From positions 620,001 to 684,000 of the forward strand of contig NZ_JBHTHQ010000021.1 in the NCBI RefSeq assembly GCF_042676605.1: 64,000 nt of DNA, given 5' to 3'. The DNA comes from Alloscardovia venturai (GTDB lineage: Bacteria; Actinomycetota; Actinomycetes; Actinomycetales; Bifidobacteriaceae). Shown in pieces: positions 25,901 through 35,267 of the stretch (position 1 is the stretch's first letter; every line of letters starts with the position of its first letter). Below the pieces are notes generated by a model. That model was not told the origin of the DNA, did not search any database, and saw nothing but the letters and a program-made list of their open reading frames with translations. The position numbers and the translations under genes were made by a program.

Positions 25901-28900
25901 ATGAAGAAACCGCTGAATAAAGCAATCGCTCTCGTGGCTGCTGCGTTCATGCTGGCGACAGGTGCAGGTGTGGCGAACGCTGCCCCGCTTACCAATCTAA
26001 CCAGCACGGATTATTCTGTCGAGCATGCGCACGATCGCGTTAAAGTAATGGTCACTTTGACTGGACAGCCAAACGGAAGGGGAAACAAGTCTGCCAATAT
26101 CAACTCCGTGGACTCCGTCATCAACACCGTGAAGTCCACTGTCAATAATGTGACAGTAAGCCGTAAGTTCGGCCTACTCATCAAGGGGTTCTCCGCATTT
26201 GTCGATCAAGATGATATCGACACAATCGCGCATATCCCTGGAGTAGCCAACGTACAAAAAGTCCAGCAGTACTACCCTACGATGGAAACTGCAAAGCAAC
26301 TTTCGGGTTCAAGCGCTGCTGCACAGTCATATGGTGTGGACGGTAGTGGTGTCGTCGTATCCGTCATTGATACAGGAATCGACATTCATCAGCAAGATAT
26401 GCGCCTAGACGAAGGCGTGAAGACCGCTCTCAAGCCAGCTCCAGGATTTACCAATAAAGTTCCTTACGGCTATAACTTTGCCGATCATAATAGTGTCGTC
26501 AAGGATTCGAAGTCTGAGCAACATGGCATGCACGTGGCAGGTATCATCGCTGCAAACGGTGGTAAAGATGCAAGCATTGAAAAGAATGGTCGCATCAACG
26601 GCATCGCTCCAAATGCACAGCTCCTTGCCATGAAGGTATTCTCCAATGATGTAAAGAACAAAGGTAAGAGCGCTTACGGTGACGACATTATCGCCGCGAT
26701 TGAAAGCTCCGTTGAGCATGGCGCTGATATCATCAACATGTCACTAGGATCGACGAATGGAGTAGGCGGTCGCGATGTTGCAGAAGAGCGTGCCGTTGCG
26801 AATGCTCGAAAGGCTGGTGTAGAGGTCGTCGTATCTGCAGGTAATGAAGGTGTCAACGGTTCGAGTGCTACAGATGAGACAGAAGAATTAGGCATGCAGG
26901 ACGACGGCACAGTCGGCTCTCCTTCCACTGCAGAAAGTGCGTGGTCTGTCGCTTCTATTGAGAACTCTACTATCGCTAATACTGCTGGCTCTGCAACGAA
27001 TGGTGAGACCACTGTAGATTTTAGTTATATGCAGGAAAGTGGTGAAGCTGATGGAAAGCCGCACGAAATCGTCGACGGCGGCATCGGTAAGCCAGAAGAG
27101 CTAGGAAGCAACGTTAAGGGTAACTTCGTTCTCATCGAACGCGGCACATTAGACTTCGCCACTAAGTTCAAGAACGCTATCGCAGCCGGCGCTACCGGCG
27201 TAGTCGTTTTCAACCACGAGGCTGGCGGCGATGAAAATGTCAGCATGGCCGGTCTCGACGACGTGAAGATTCCTGGCACGTGGATAGGTCATTCCTTCGG
27301 TCAAAAAATTAAGGACATGATTAAAACTGGTAAGAAGACCACCATTACTTTCACTAATTCGCGAAAGCTTGCTGCAAATCCTAGTACGCTTAAGCCTTCA
27401 ACTTTCACCTCGTGGGGCACTACTCCAGATTTGAATTTCAAGCCTCAAATTGCAGGCATCGGTGGCAACGTGTACTCCACGCAGAATGACAATAAGTACA
27501 CAGTCATGTCTGGTACCTCTATGGCAGCACCACACGTAGCTGGCGTTCAGGCACTCATGCTTCAGCGTGCTCGTCAGAAGAATTCTAAGGCGTCTGATGG
27601 CGACGACGTCGTCTATGACCGTATAGCGCTGTCCAATACTGCACAGGTCCTCACCCACAACGACAACGTTCCTTACGCTCCTCGTCAAATCGGCGCCGGT
27701 CTAGTCAACACTAAAGCCGCCATGGATACTCCTGTAACGGCGACTGTCAACGGTGAGCCAACTATTGGACTAAAGCAAATCAACGGATCTACAACCTTTA
27801 CAGTCAAGCTGACAAATAACAGCTCCAAGAAGTATACCTACAACGTCACTCACACGTGCGTCGTCAACGAGGATCATACTGCTGGGCAAAAAGTAACCAC
27901 GAGCTGCTCCAATGAGACCATCACCCCAAGCGTGAAGAAGATTTCTATCGCTGCAGGAAAGACCGCGGAAGTATCCTACACTCTCAACGTCAACTCAGGT
28001 AATCACTGGGTAGAAGGATGGGTACAGTTCCAGTCCACGAAGAAAAATGTGCCACAGATTAATCTTCCATATCTCGGCTTTGCAGGAAATTGGAATGAAG
28101 AGCGCATCATTGATCAGCCTGCATACAACGGTCAAAAACCATTCTTAGCTGATTCTGGTCTCAATAGTTCTTACTACACCGCCGCGTATACCACTGTGGC
28201 TGGCAGCCAGCTTAAGCTGGAAGACGGTGCAGTAGCTATCTCTCCTAATAGTGATGGCTTGGGTGATTCCATCTTTGCGAAGCTTGCAGTTTTGCGCAAT
28301 GCTTCCCGTGTTGATGCACAAATTCTTGATGCGCAAAGTAATGTTCTGCGCACACTTGCAGGCATTAACAAGGCTCGCCGTAATACCGTGGGTGACATTC
28401 TGACGTATGCACCAGGCACTCAAATGTCTGCACTGTCAGATCAGCCTTGGAATGGTACGGTATACAATCCTCAGACAGCACAGTATGACACTGTCGCAGA
28501 TGGTTCTTATACATATCGTATTCGCGCACGACTAAGTGACGACTTCGATTGGCAATATACGGATATCCCATTCGTTGTCGACACTGTAGCGCCGCAGCTT
28601 TCCGTAGTATCTCAAACAAAGAACGATGATGGCAGCACTACGGTGCTTGTCAAGGGGACTGATGACCGTTCCGGAATCCGCCAAGTTGCTGCACAATTAC
28701 GGGGTAAGAAAGCTCAAAGTGTCAAAGGCGTCGACAATGGCGACGGTACATATACCCTCACCATTCCATCTGGAGCAGATTATGCTTCTATCTCCATCGC
28801 AGATAATGCCTTGAACATCACTTCTCAAGGTCTTATGATCGCTGATGCTGATCTTGAGGTTGATAACGACGCACTCTTAGATGGTACCGTCTACGCCATG

Positions 28901-31249
28901 TCCGGCGCGAAGTCTGATGCACAGTACCCTATTAAAGATGGAAAACTTACTCTCACGGGACACGTCAGTGACACAGTAAAATCCATCAAGATTGGTACTG
29001 TCGAGGGGACAATTAAGAATGATGGCACCTTCACTATCAGTGTAGATGTCTTCGACGGTTCAAATAACGATGATCTCTATGCCTACGATGCAAATGGCAA
29101 GGTCCTTGCAGAGAAGCACTATTCCTTTACCTATGACGGGAAAGCACCGCAAATCACGATAACGGCTCCTGCAGCTCAGCCAGCCTCCGTGGATAAAGAT
29201 GGCAAGCTTCATGTTGAAGGTAAGGTTTCAGACGATCATGCACAGGTAAACACCGTAACTATTGATGGCACTACTGAAGTCAAGGTAGTTGATGGAAAGT
29301 TTACTGCAGACATTACTCCTGCTCACGGTGCTTCGAGCGTTACTGTAACTGCTACGGACGGAGGAAATATCGCGTTGGCAACGATTCTGCTTGCGGGCGT
29401 TTCCCCAGCAAACGAGTCCAACGCCGCATTAACCTTGACCTCAGATGCAGATGTATCCAATCAATACGTCTTCGTCAGTTCTTCCGACAAACATGTGAAG
29501 AAGAACGCTGATGGTTCATACACCTACATGTATGAAGGTCAATTCAACCGTAAGCCAGGATCCTTCACCGTCAACGGCACAGAAGTACAGCTTGATACTC
29601 ACAACAAATTCTCTGTACCAATCCCTCTCAATCAAGGCTTGACTAAGTTTGGCATCCGCTACACTGATACCGATGGCACAGAAGTACTTAACTCCTCGAT
29701 TCGACTAGCATTCGACACTGTTGCACCGCAGTGGCAGCTCGATACTCCAACTATCGCACGCGATGGCGCCTTGTACATCACGAAGAACAGCCAAGATATC
29801 ACTTTTGCTGGCACCGTATGGGATGAAGGCGGATTCGGCTACTACTTCTCCATCAACGGAGATAACGTCGCTGACTGGGTAAATATCGATGATCCAACAT
29901 CCGCAGGAAATACTCAGAAGTTCTCGAAGAATATCACTGTCAAGAATGGCGACAAGGTCTTCCTCGCCGCTCAGGATCAAATGGAGAGTTACTTCCTCCA
30001 GCAGATTCCTGTCATCACCGATGTCACGAAGCCAACGTTGAGTGTAGATGGCATGAAGTCAGGAGACACTTTCGAGTCAGGTAAGAAAATCACCGTTACC
30101 GTAAAGGATGAGCACTTAAACAACTTCAAGGTTATGCTTGACGGCAAAGAGCTAAGCGCTCAGCAGACGCCAACGGTAGAAAATGCGAATGCAAGTATCG
30201 CTTACCACGGAGATGTTCCTCATAAGGATGCAGACACCACTGCGCGAGTAACGTCAGACACCACAACTCTCACCTATACGCTGCCTAACACCATCGAATC
30301 TGGCGCGCATGTGCTCACTGCATACGCCGATGACTTCGCAGGCAACCGCACAGATTACTCCGGTGTCTTTACCATTGATAACCCACCAGTCATCAATGCT
30401 CCTGACCGCATTGAGGTCGTGGACAACAAAGACTTGACTAAGCAAATTTTGAAGCAAATCAAGGTTGAGGATGACATCGATGACGACATCAAGGCAACGG
30501 TAGACCCGTTCACTCTACCTGCCCGTGGAGATACTCAAGTAACCATTGAAGCTGTAGATTCTGCGGGGCACAAGGTAGTTAAGACAGTAACCGTCATTGT
30601 GACGTATGCAAAGCGCACAGTGAAGAAGAATTCCGTATCCTTCACCGCTTCACAGCCAAAGGATACAATTCTCGCATGGTCTCGCAAGAACAAGGGCAAC
30701 ACTACCGTGTATAAACTTGTCACCGACGGACCAGCAACCACTGGCGTATGGAAAGTCCCTACGACAAAGGGGAAGACCGTAAAGTCTGCCACATTCGATG
30801 ATTACGTCACCGGCACCACTATGGATGTCGATGCAACACGCACGAAGTCTGGCATATCTTTCACGGCATCCAACCAAGGTCAACTCACCATCACATATGC
30901 GTCTGCTGATGATGCCACTGAGGCAGATAGTGTCCATGGAGCGACGACTGGGCAAACCTCTGACGTCCAGCCCGTCACCCCTAGTGTGACAACTGGTGAC
31001 ACAGATGCTGCTTCCCCAGGTACAGCATCGTCATCTTCCGTCGAATCTTCCTCCCCTTCTTCTGATTCCTCGGAATCTTCTGAATCTTCCGCAGATTCAA
31101 GCTCTAGTGCAGAATCCAGTTCGAGCACTAACTCTGATTTCTCTACAGAGGAATCTCACCCGGGGAAGAAGAAAAAGGGAGTATTCGACAGCATCAAGAG
31201 CTTCTTCGCTGGCATGTGGGAGAAGGTTAAGAGCATATTCCGTCCATAG
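25901..31249 (+). CDS. Large secreted S8 subtilisin-like serine protease
   Basis: Extracellular protease of 1782 residues, lactocepin/C5a-peptidase style. Signal peptide 1-27 (cleavage after ANA). An inhibitor-I9-like propeptide is followed by the S8 domain with Asp157 (VIDTGID), His208 (HGMHVAG) and Ser540 (SGTSMAAPHVAG); a PA domain is inserted between His and Ser (GNFVLIERG...GVVVFNHEAGG, about 405-450). C-terminal beta-sandwich modules follow (Fn3-like, several Ig-like repeats with VDTVAPQ/FDTVAPQW/DGKAPQI). Then comes a Ser-rich stretch (about 1700-1755). There is no LPXTG sorting signal; the end is instead a Lys-rich, aromatic helix of about 28 residues. The protein probably digests host or environmental proteins for peptides, or processes surface proteins. 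Confidence 0.93.
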   Translation: MKKPLNKAIALVAAAFMLATGAGVANAAPLTNLTSTDYSVEHAHDRVKVMVTLTGQPNGRGNKSANINSVDSVINTVKSTVNNVTVSRKFGLLIKGFSAFVDQDDIDTIAHIPGVANVQKVQQYYPTMETAKQLSGSSAAAQSYGVDGSGVVVSVIDTGIDIHQQDMRLDEGVKTALKPAPGFTNKVPYGYNFADHNSVVKDSKSEQHGMHVAGIIAANGGKDASIEKNGRINGIAPNAQLLAMKVFSNDVKNKGKSAYGDDIIAAIESSVEHGADIINMSLGSTNGVGGRDVAEERAVANARKAGVEVVVSAGNEGVNGSSATDETEELGMQDDGTVGSPSTAESAWSVASIENSTIANTAGSATNGETTVDFSYMQESGEADGKPHEIVDGGIGKPEELGSNVKGNFVLIERGTLDFATKFKNAIAAGATGVVVFNHEAGGDENVSMAGLDDVKIPGTWIGHSFGQKIKDMIKTGKKTTITFTNSRKLAANPSTLKPSTFTSWGTTPDLNFKPQIAGIGGNVYSTQNDNKYTVMSGTSMAAPHVAGVQALMLQRARQKNSKASDGDDVVYDRIALSNTAQVLTHNDNVPYAPRQIGAGLVNTKAAMDTPVTATVNGEPTIGLKQINGSTTFTVKLTNNSSKKYTYNVTHTCVVNEDHTAGQKVTTSCSNETITPSVKKISIAAGKTAEVSYTLNVNSGNHWVEGWVQFQSTKKNVPQINLPYLGFAGNWNEERIIDQPAYNGQKPFLADSGLNSSYYTAAYTTVAGSQLKLEDGAVAISPNSDGLGDSIFAKLAVLRNASRVDAQILDAQSNVLRTLAGINKARRNTVGDILTYAPGTQMSALSDQPWNGTVYNPQTAQYDTVADGSYTYRIRARLSDDFDWQYTDIPFVVDTVAPQLSVVSQTKNDDGSTTVLVKGTDDRSGIRQVAAQLRGKKAQSVKGVDNGDGTYTLTIPSGADYASISIADNALNITSQGLMIADADLEVDNDALLDGTVYAMSGAKSDAQYPIKDGKLTLTGHVSDTVKSIKIGTVEGTIKNDGTFTISVDVFDGSNNDDLYAYDANGKVLAEKHYSFTYDGKAPQITITAPAAQPASVDKDGKLHVEGKVSDDHAQVNTVTIDGTTEVKVVDGKFTADITPAHGASSVTVTATDGGNIALATILLAGVSPANESNAALTLTSDADVSNQYVFVSSSDKHVKKNADGSYTYMYEGQFNRKPGSFTVNGTEVQLDTHNKFSVPIPLNQGLTKFGIRYTDTDGTEVLNSSIRLAFDTVAPQWQLDTPTIARDGALYITKNSQDITFAGTVWDEGGFGYYFSINGDNVADWVNIDDPTSAGNTQKFSKNITVKNGDKVFLAAQDQMESYFLQQIPVITDVTKPTLSVDGMKSGDTFESGKKITVTVKDEHLNNFKVMLDGKELSAQQTPTVENANASIAYHGDVPHKDADTTARVTSDTTTLTYTLPNTIESGAHVLTAYADDFAGNRTDYSGVFTIDNPPVINAPDRIEVVDNKDLTKQILKQIKVEDDIDDDIKATVDPFTLPARGDTQVTIEAVDSAGHKVVKTVTVIVTYAKRTVKKNSVSFTASQPKDTILAWSRKNKGNTTVYKLVTDGPATTGVWKVPTTKGKTVKSATFDDYVTGTTMDVDATRTKSGISFTASNQGQLTITYASADDATEADSVHGATTGQTSDVQPVTPSVTTGDTDAASPGTASSSSVESSSPSSDSSESSESSADSSSSAESSSSTNSDFSTEESHPGKKKKGVFDSIKSFFAGMWEKVKSIFRP

Positions 31250-31679
31250 TTTCACTGTCGAAATGTGAATACTGGCGAGCTGGTACATTTCGACGGGTTG
31301 AACGGGTAAATAAAACAAGTAAAACTACTAGCCTCAACTTAGCTAGAGAGCTAATGAGGGGTCTCGTACATAGCATGGAGTTTATGCACGAGACCCCTCG
31401 TGTATTCGCAATGAATACGCTGATTCTCGTTACTGTCAAACGCTATAGGCAAACAAATACCATAGGCACATGCTATAAGGTACGCATTTCACTTCCATCA
31501 AAAACTTGCTAAAATTCGCATCTCTCGCATTTAGTATGCGTATGTGTTAATATAAGAAACTGTGTGTTTGTACTTGCACTATACGCTGGTATACGTGAGG
31601 GACAAACTTAACTAATCGACCAACGGTCACAAGACTCAGGAATATTGGGCATGATACCGTCCTAAGGGGATGAAACGTT
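31250..31679. other. Intergenic region with a long hairpin
   Basis: No gene seen in 430 bp between two exported-protein genes. A 12-bp perfect stem (31356-31367 with 31388-31399, GAGGGGTCTCGT / ACGAGACCCCTC) with a 20-nt loop stands out. It lacks a T-run, so it is not a normal rho-independent terminator. ACGGT (near 31623) and ACCGT (near 31656) could pair in the leader of the next gene. I looked for a c-di-AMP (ydaO-type) riboswitch, often found before such hydrolases in actinobacteria, and did not find its conserved blocks. Confidence 0.5.
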
Positions 31680-32684
31680 TTGAGTACAGGCAAGCATCGC
31701 GTAAGCTCCGCTTCTACACCACGCACGCCTTTCAACACAAAAGGTGCCTTGTTCGAGGCTACACAAGCTATCAGCCGTAATATGAAAGCTATCAAGATTG
31801 GCACAATTGCTGTGTCTACCGTTCTTGTTGCTGCTATGGCTACCGGAGCTACACCTTCTCTTGCGAACACAAATGGAACTACTACACTGGCATCGGCAGT
31901 CTCCCGTAGTCAGACTCGTACAGACTTAACGACAGAAACTGCAACAGTCGCTAAGGTCGAAGGCGCTGAGTGGTCTCTCAGCTCGGATAGTTCAAACATC
32001 AATGTTCAATATTCGATGACGTCTGAGCAAACTGCCTCTCGAGACAAGCTTGTCACAGCGTATGAGACCGCGAAACAAGCATATGGTACTTATACTTCGG
32101 CATCTAAGGCTGTACTTGATCAGCTTGGCGCTGCAATGAATACTGCAGCTGATCATTTGAAGGATACTACTACTTCTGTCGATACATATAACGCCGATAT
32201 TGATGCGTTAAATAAAGCTATCTCTTCAGCAAAGTCAAGCCACGCCGCTGCAACTGCAGCTGCATCCCGCTCTGCAGCTTCCTCGTCTAGCTCTGCAGCT
32301 TCCGCACAAACTTTCTCTTCCGCTGAGGCGACAGGTACAGCTGCTGACGTCATCAACTATGCGAATTCTTTCGTTGGCAAGGTTCCATACGTATGGGGCG
32401 GAACTACTCCATCGGGCTGGGACTGCTCTGGATTTGTGCAGTATGTCTTTGGACATTATGGCATTTCATTGCCACGCGTTTCAGGCGCTCAAGCAACTGT
32501 CGGCACTGCTGTTTCTTCTCTTGCAGAGGCAAAGCCTGGCGACATCATTGCTAACAGTATGCATGCTGGAATTTATATCGGTAATGGCAAGGTAGTTAAT
32601 GCTTTGAACCCATCTCAGGGTACTCAGATAACTCCTGTGGCATGGGCGTTCTCGGGAAGCTATTCTATTCGCCGAGTCTTCTAA
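31680..32684 (+). CDS. Exported NlpC/P60 peptidoglycan hydrolase
   Basis: Likely cuts peptide stems of peptidoglycan. 334 residues. TTG start chosen because AGGGGA lies 8 bp upstream; this leaves a 34-residue basic cytoplasmic leader before the signal sequence (about residues 35-62, ending SLA). Then a helical region of about 90 residues that may coil (ASRDKLVTAYETAKQAYG onward), an Ala/Ser-rich linker (about 180-215), and the NlpC/P60 domain with Cys249 (WDCSGFVQYVF) and His295 (MHAGIYIG). A separase-type or remodelling enzyme of division is plausible. A terminator follows. Confidence 0.92.
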   Translation: MSTGKHRVSSASTPRTPFNTKGALFEATQAISRNMKAIKIGTIAVSTVLVAAMATGATPSLANTNGTTTLASAVSRSQTRTDLTTETATVAKVEGAEWSLSSDSSNINVQYSMTSEQTASRDKLVTAYETAKQAYGTYTSASKAVLDQLGAAMNTAADHLKDTTTSVDTYNADIDALNKAISSAKSSHAAATAAASRSAASSSSSAASAQTFSSAEATGTAADVINYANSFVGKVPYVWGGTTPSGWDCSGFVQYVFGHYGISLPRVSGAQATVGTAVSSLAEAKPGDIIANSMHAGIYIGNGKVVNALNPSQGTQITPVAWAFSGSYSIRRVF

Positions 32685-32730
32685 AAGCTTTCAATTTTTT
32701 AGAGTTCTCTAAAGATTCACTAAACAAAAA

Positions 32731-32766
32731 GGCGATGCAATTTGAGTTGCATCGTCTTTTTGTTTT
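32731..32766 (+). terminator. Rho-independent terminator of the NlpC/P60 gene
   Basis: CGATGCAA (32733-32740) pairs with TTGCATCG (32747-32754) around a 6-nt loop, followed by TCTTTTTGTTTT. Confidence 0.85.
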
Positions 32767-32821
32767 GTACCTTTTTGCTATACAAGCTAACTCACATATA
32801 GCGTATTACACGATACTAGCT

Positions 32822-33664
32822 TTACGAAAGTAGTGTATCTGCGACAGCAATCGTTACCTGCGCTGCTAATCTTGCAGCTACATTGAGGTCATCTTCCCTA
32901 CCATCAAGCTGTTCGTATGACTCGCCACAGTCATTACTTATAGCACGAGTGATAAGCACATCCACACCGTTTTTGGCAGCAACGTGCGCAACTGCAGCAC
33001 CTTCCATCTCTTCAGCATCCGCATTGTCATCGCTGATAATGCCAGTAAGAGTCGCAGCATCTGTACTAAAGAGATTGCTCGTAGCTACCGTCCCTATCAC
33101 GAAGCGATGATTGTTGAGCGCTTCACTGTGATTGTCGATATCCGGCGTCACTGAGCGTATGCCGTCAGCAGTATACATAGCTCTCGCCGCACTCTCGCTG
33201 CCACTATCATTGAATACTTCGTTGCTCGCTACTTCAGATACCCCGCGACTACGTAAAATTTGTGCCGCTTCATTGAGAAGTTTCTCTGTAGAGCTAAACG
33301 ACTCCATATAGGGAGGATCCTGCGCAATAATCGCAGTATCTGTCTGTTCGTACACAAGCGAGCGTGCAAGGACGATGTCGCCAAATCCTAAGCGCGCGTT
33401 CAAATTTCCAGCGATTCCCGTAAAGAGCAAGGCCTGAGGAGTCGTAGAAGTAAAACTCGCTACGGTGAGTAAGGCTTGTGCCGCAGCCGCAATATTTGTG
33501 GTCCCCATACCTCCAAAAGCAGAAAAAACATGATTATCGCCATTATGATAATGCATGATGTCCAAACCGCCCTCATTGATAACGGTTCCCGGATAGGCGT
33601 CTTGAACGAGGGCAATTTCACGCGGAAGAGCACTCAAGATTGCAATTGTCGTCATAGTCGCCAT
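32822..33664 (-). CDS. MTA/SAH nucleosidase-like protein with altered catalytic residue
   Basis: Belongs to the PNP/UDP phosphorylase fold, 5'-methylthioadenosine/S-adenosylhomocysteine nucleosidase branch, 280 residues (E. coli MTAN about 232). Matches: TIAILSALPREIALV at the N-terminus, FSAFGGMGTTNIAAAAQALL, LFTGIAGNLNARLGFGDIVLA, and EEMEGAAVAHVA with the conserved substrate-binding Glu. The catalytic Asp expected in RAISD appears as Asn (RAISND, N244), though the next residue is Asp and might shift in. An alternative ATG lies three codons in at 33655. It diverges from the SAH-hydrolase-like operon with 57 bp between, consistent with a shared pathway. It may be a true nucleosidase, a variant with other substrates, or weakly active. 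Confidence 0.82.
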   Translation of the reverse strand: MATMTTIAILSALPREIALVQDAYPGTVINEGGLDIMHYHNGDNHVFSAFGGMGTTNIAAAAQALLTVASFTSTTPQALLFTGIAGNLNARLGFGDIVLARSLVYEQTDTAIIAQDPPYMESFSSTEKLLNEAAQILRSRGVSEVASNEVFNDSGSESAARAMYTADGIRSVTPDIDNHSEALNNHRFVIGTVATSNLFSTDAATLTGIISDDNADAEEMEGAAVAHVAAKNGVDVLITRAISNDCGESYEQLDGREDDLNVAARLAAQVTIAVADTLLS

Positions 33665-33721
33665 AGTACAGTGTGGTTACGTCGAACGTGTAAAATGTGA
33701 GAAACGATGTAAAGGATAATT

Positions 33722-35224
33722 ATGACCGACGAGTCCCTTCTCACGACAGCTCATGTGTTTCGCGCTCTTTCGCAGGCCACAAATCGTTCTATTGCTGGTG
33801 CGACCGCTTACTTATCTGATAGTTTCCGCTCGCATATGTCCTCTGATTTTTTTGCCGTGGCTCAAGAATGGGGACTACGTTTTACTGACCACGCACAAGA
33901 CTGTCCTCTCCAATTTTTCGGCGATTCCTTCACCGTCGATGGCGAGAAATTCATGTGGCATTCATCACATAAACCATCAAGCTCTTCACGTTCAGCATCT
34001 GAGCAAATAGCACGCGCATATGCCGGAATGCCTGTAGTCCGTCACATTACCGACGAGTTTGTCTCTTCTAGAATTCTTGCCTCTGAGCGCATAGCCGTAT
34101 CTCTCATTATTGAGCCAAAAACTGCCGTTCTTCTGCTTGAGCTTCACCGTGCTGGTGCACAAGTGGGAGTATATGCTCCTGCGGCAGAGGTTCATCAGCC
34201 GATAGCCGATGAACTCGCGACTCGAGGCATTAAAGTATATGCTCACTCTCGTTGGACACCTGCTCAAGAGCATGAGGGGGCGCTCGCACTACTTGATGAG
34301 CTCAAACCGACCATTATCATCGATGATGGTGCTAGCTTTGCACGCTTAGCCTCTATAGAAAGACCTGAACTTGTATCTCATATCAAAGGTGTAGCTGAGG
34401 AGACGACGTCGGGAGTACGCGCTTTCAGTGCTATGGAAGATACAGGAGCACTTACCTACCCAGTTATCGCTTCTAACGATTCTCAGATGAAAACGAGTTT
34501 TGACAACGTCCATGGCACAGGAGAAACGTGTGTGACGACACTCCTCAATGTTATGGGTGATGATTACGCCACGCGCTCCTCATGCATAGCGGTTATCGGG
34601 TTTGGACCGGTCGGTCGCGGATTTGCACGTCGTATGCGCTCACTCAAAGCTCGTGTCATCATCGTGGAGCAAAGCGCAACTGCTGCTTTGAAAGCCCAAT
34701 ATGAAGGCTTCGACGTGCTACCCCTCAAGCACGCAATTCGTATCAGCGACTGTATCATTTCTGCAACAGGTGTACGCCATACTCTTGACGTGGAAGCATT
34801 GCAAAGTGTGAATGATGGCACTGTTCTTGGCGTTATCGGTGGTATCTCCAACGAAATCGCACTTGACGGACTGACGGCACTCACCGGCCAAATTATTGAA
34901 CCTGCTCAAGATATTACTCAGCTTGATTTAGGCAATGGTAAGTATGCACGGCTCATTGCAAGCGCTGATGGCATGAATTACACCATCAGCAATGGAAATC
35001 CCATTGAGATCATGGATATGAGTTTCGCAGTCCAACTCAATGCCATACGTATGCTGATCAATCAGAAAGATACTTTGGGGCCACACGTGATACGTATGGA
35101 TAACGACATTGATGAGTTCATTGCACGCTCTGCCTTAGAAGCACGACATACTATTATCGACGACAAGCAGCGTATGGTAACGGACTGGACACATACTCGT
35201 TTTGCTGATGCGCACGCTCGCTAA
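33722..35224 (+). CDS. S-adenosylhomocysteine hydrolase-like protein, divergent active site
   Basis: Member of the adenosylhomocysteinase family, 500 residues, NAD-dependent fold. Kept: EETTSGV (substrate Glu), the Lys and Asp of the KxxxDN motif (K257, D261, N262 in MKTSFDNVHG), and the Rossmann motif GFGPVGRG with VIIVEQS...YEGFDVLPL. Changed relative to classical enzymes: the substrate His in CLHMT is Ile (about residue 129, SLIIEPKTAVL), DDGGD is DDGAS, NIGHF is VIGGI, the adenine-loop GHPSF is GNPIE, and the C-terminal YRY tail is absent. So it probably acts on another substrate, such as the deaminated S-inosylhomocysteine, given the deaminase gene next door (inference). AAAGGA precedes the ATG. 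First gene of a four-gene run. Confidence 0.8.
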   Translation: MTDESLLTTAHVFRALSQATNRSIAGATAYLSDSFRSHMSSDFFAVAQEWGLRFTDHAQDCPLQFFGDSFTVDGEKFMWHSSHKPSSSSRSASEQIARAYAGMPVVRHITDEFVSSRILASERIAVSLIIEPKTAVLLLELHRAGAQVGVYAPAAEVHQPIADELATRGIKVYAHSRWTPAQEHEGALALLDELKPTIIIDDGASFARLASIERPELVSHIKGVAEETTSGVRAFSAMEDTGALTYPVIASNDSQMKTSFDNVHGTGETCVTTLLNVMGDDYATRSSCIAVIGFGPVGRGFARRMRSLKARVIIVEQSATAALKAQYEGFDVLPLKHAIRISDCIISATGVRHTLDVEALQSVNDGTVLGVIGGISNEIALDGLTALTGQIIEPAQDITQLDLGNGKYARLIASADGMNYTISNGNPIEIMDMSFAVQLNAIRMLINQKDTLGPHVIRMDNDIDEFIARSALEARHTIIDDKQRMVTDWTHTRFADAHAR

Positions 35225-35267
35225 TATCCTGTAATACACAGGCGACATCAAAGATATAAGGACACCG

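Noticed and set aside
31500..31679. Possible c-di-AMP (ydaO-type) riboswitch before the NlpC/P60 gene
   Set aside because: The conserved sequence blocks of that riboswitch are not present.
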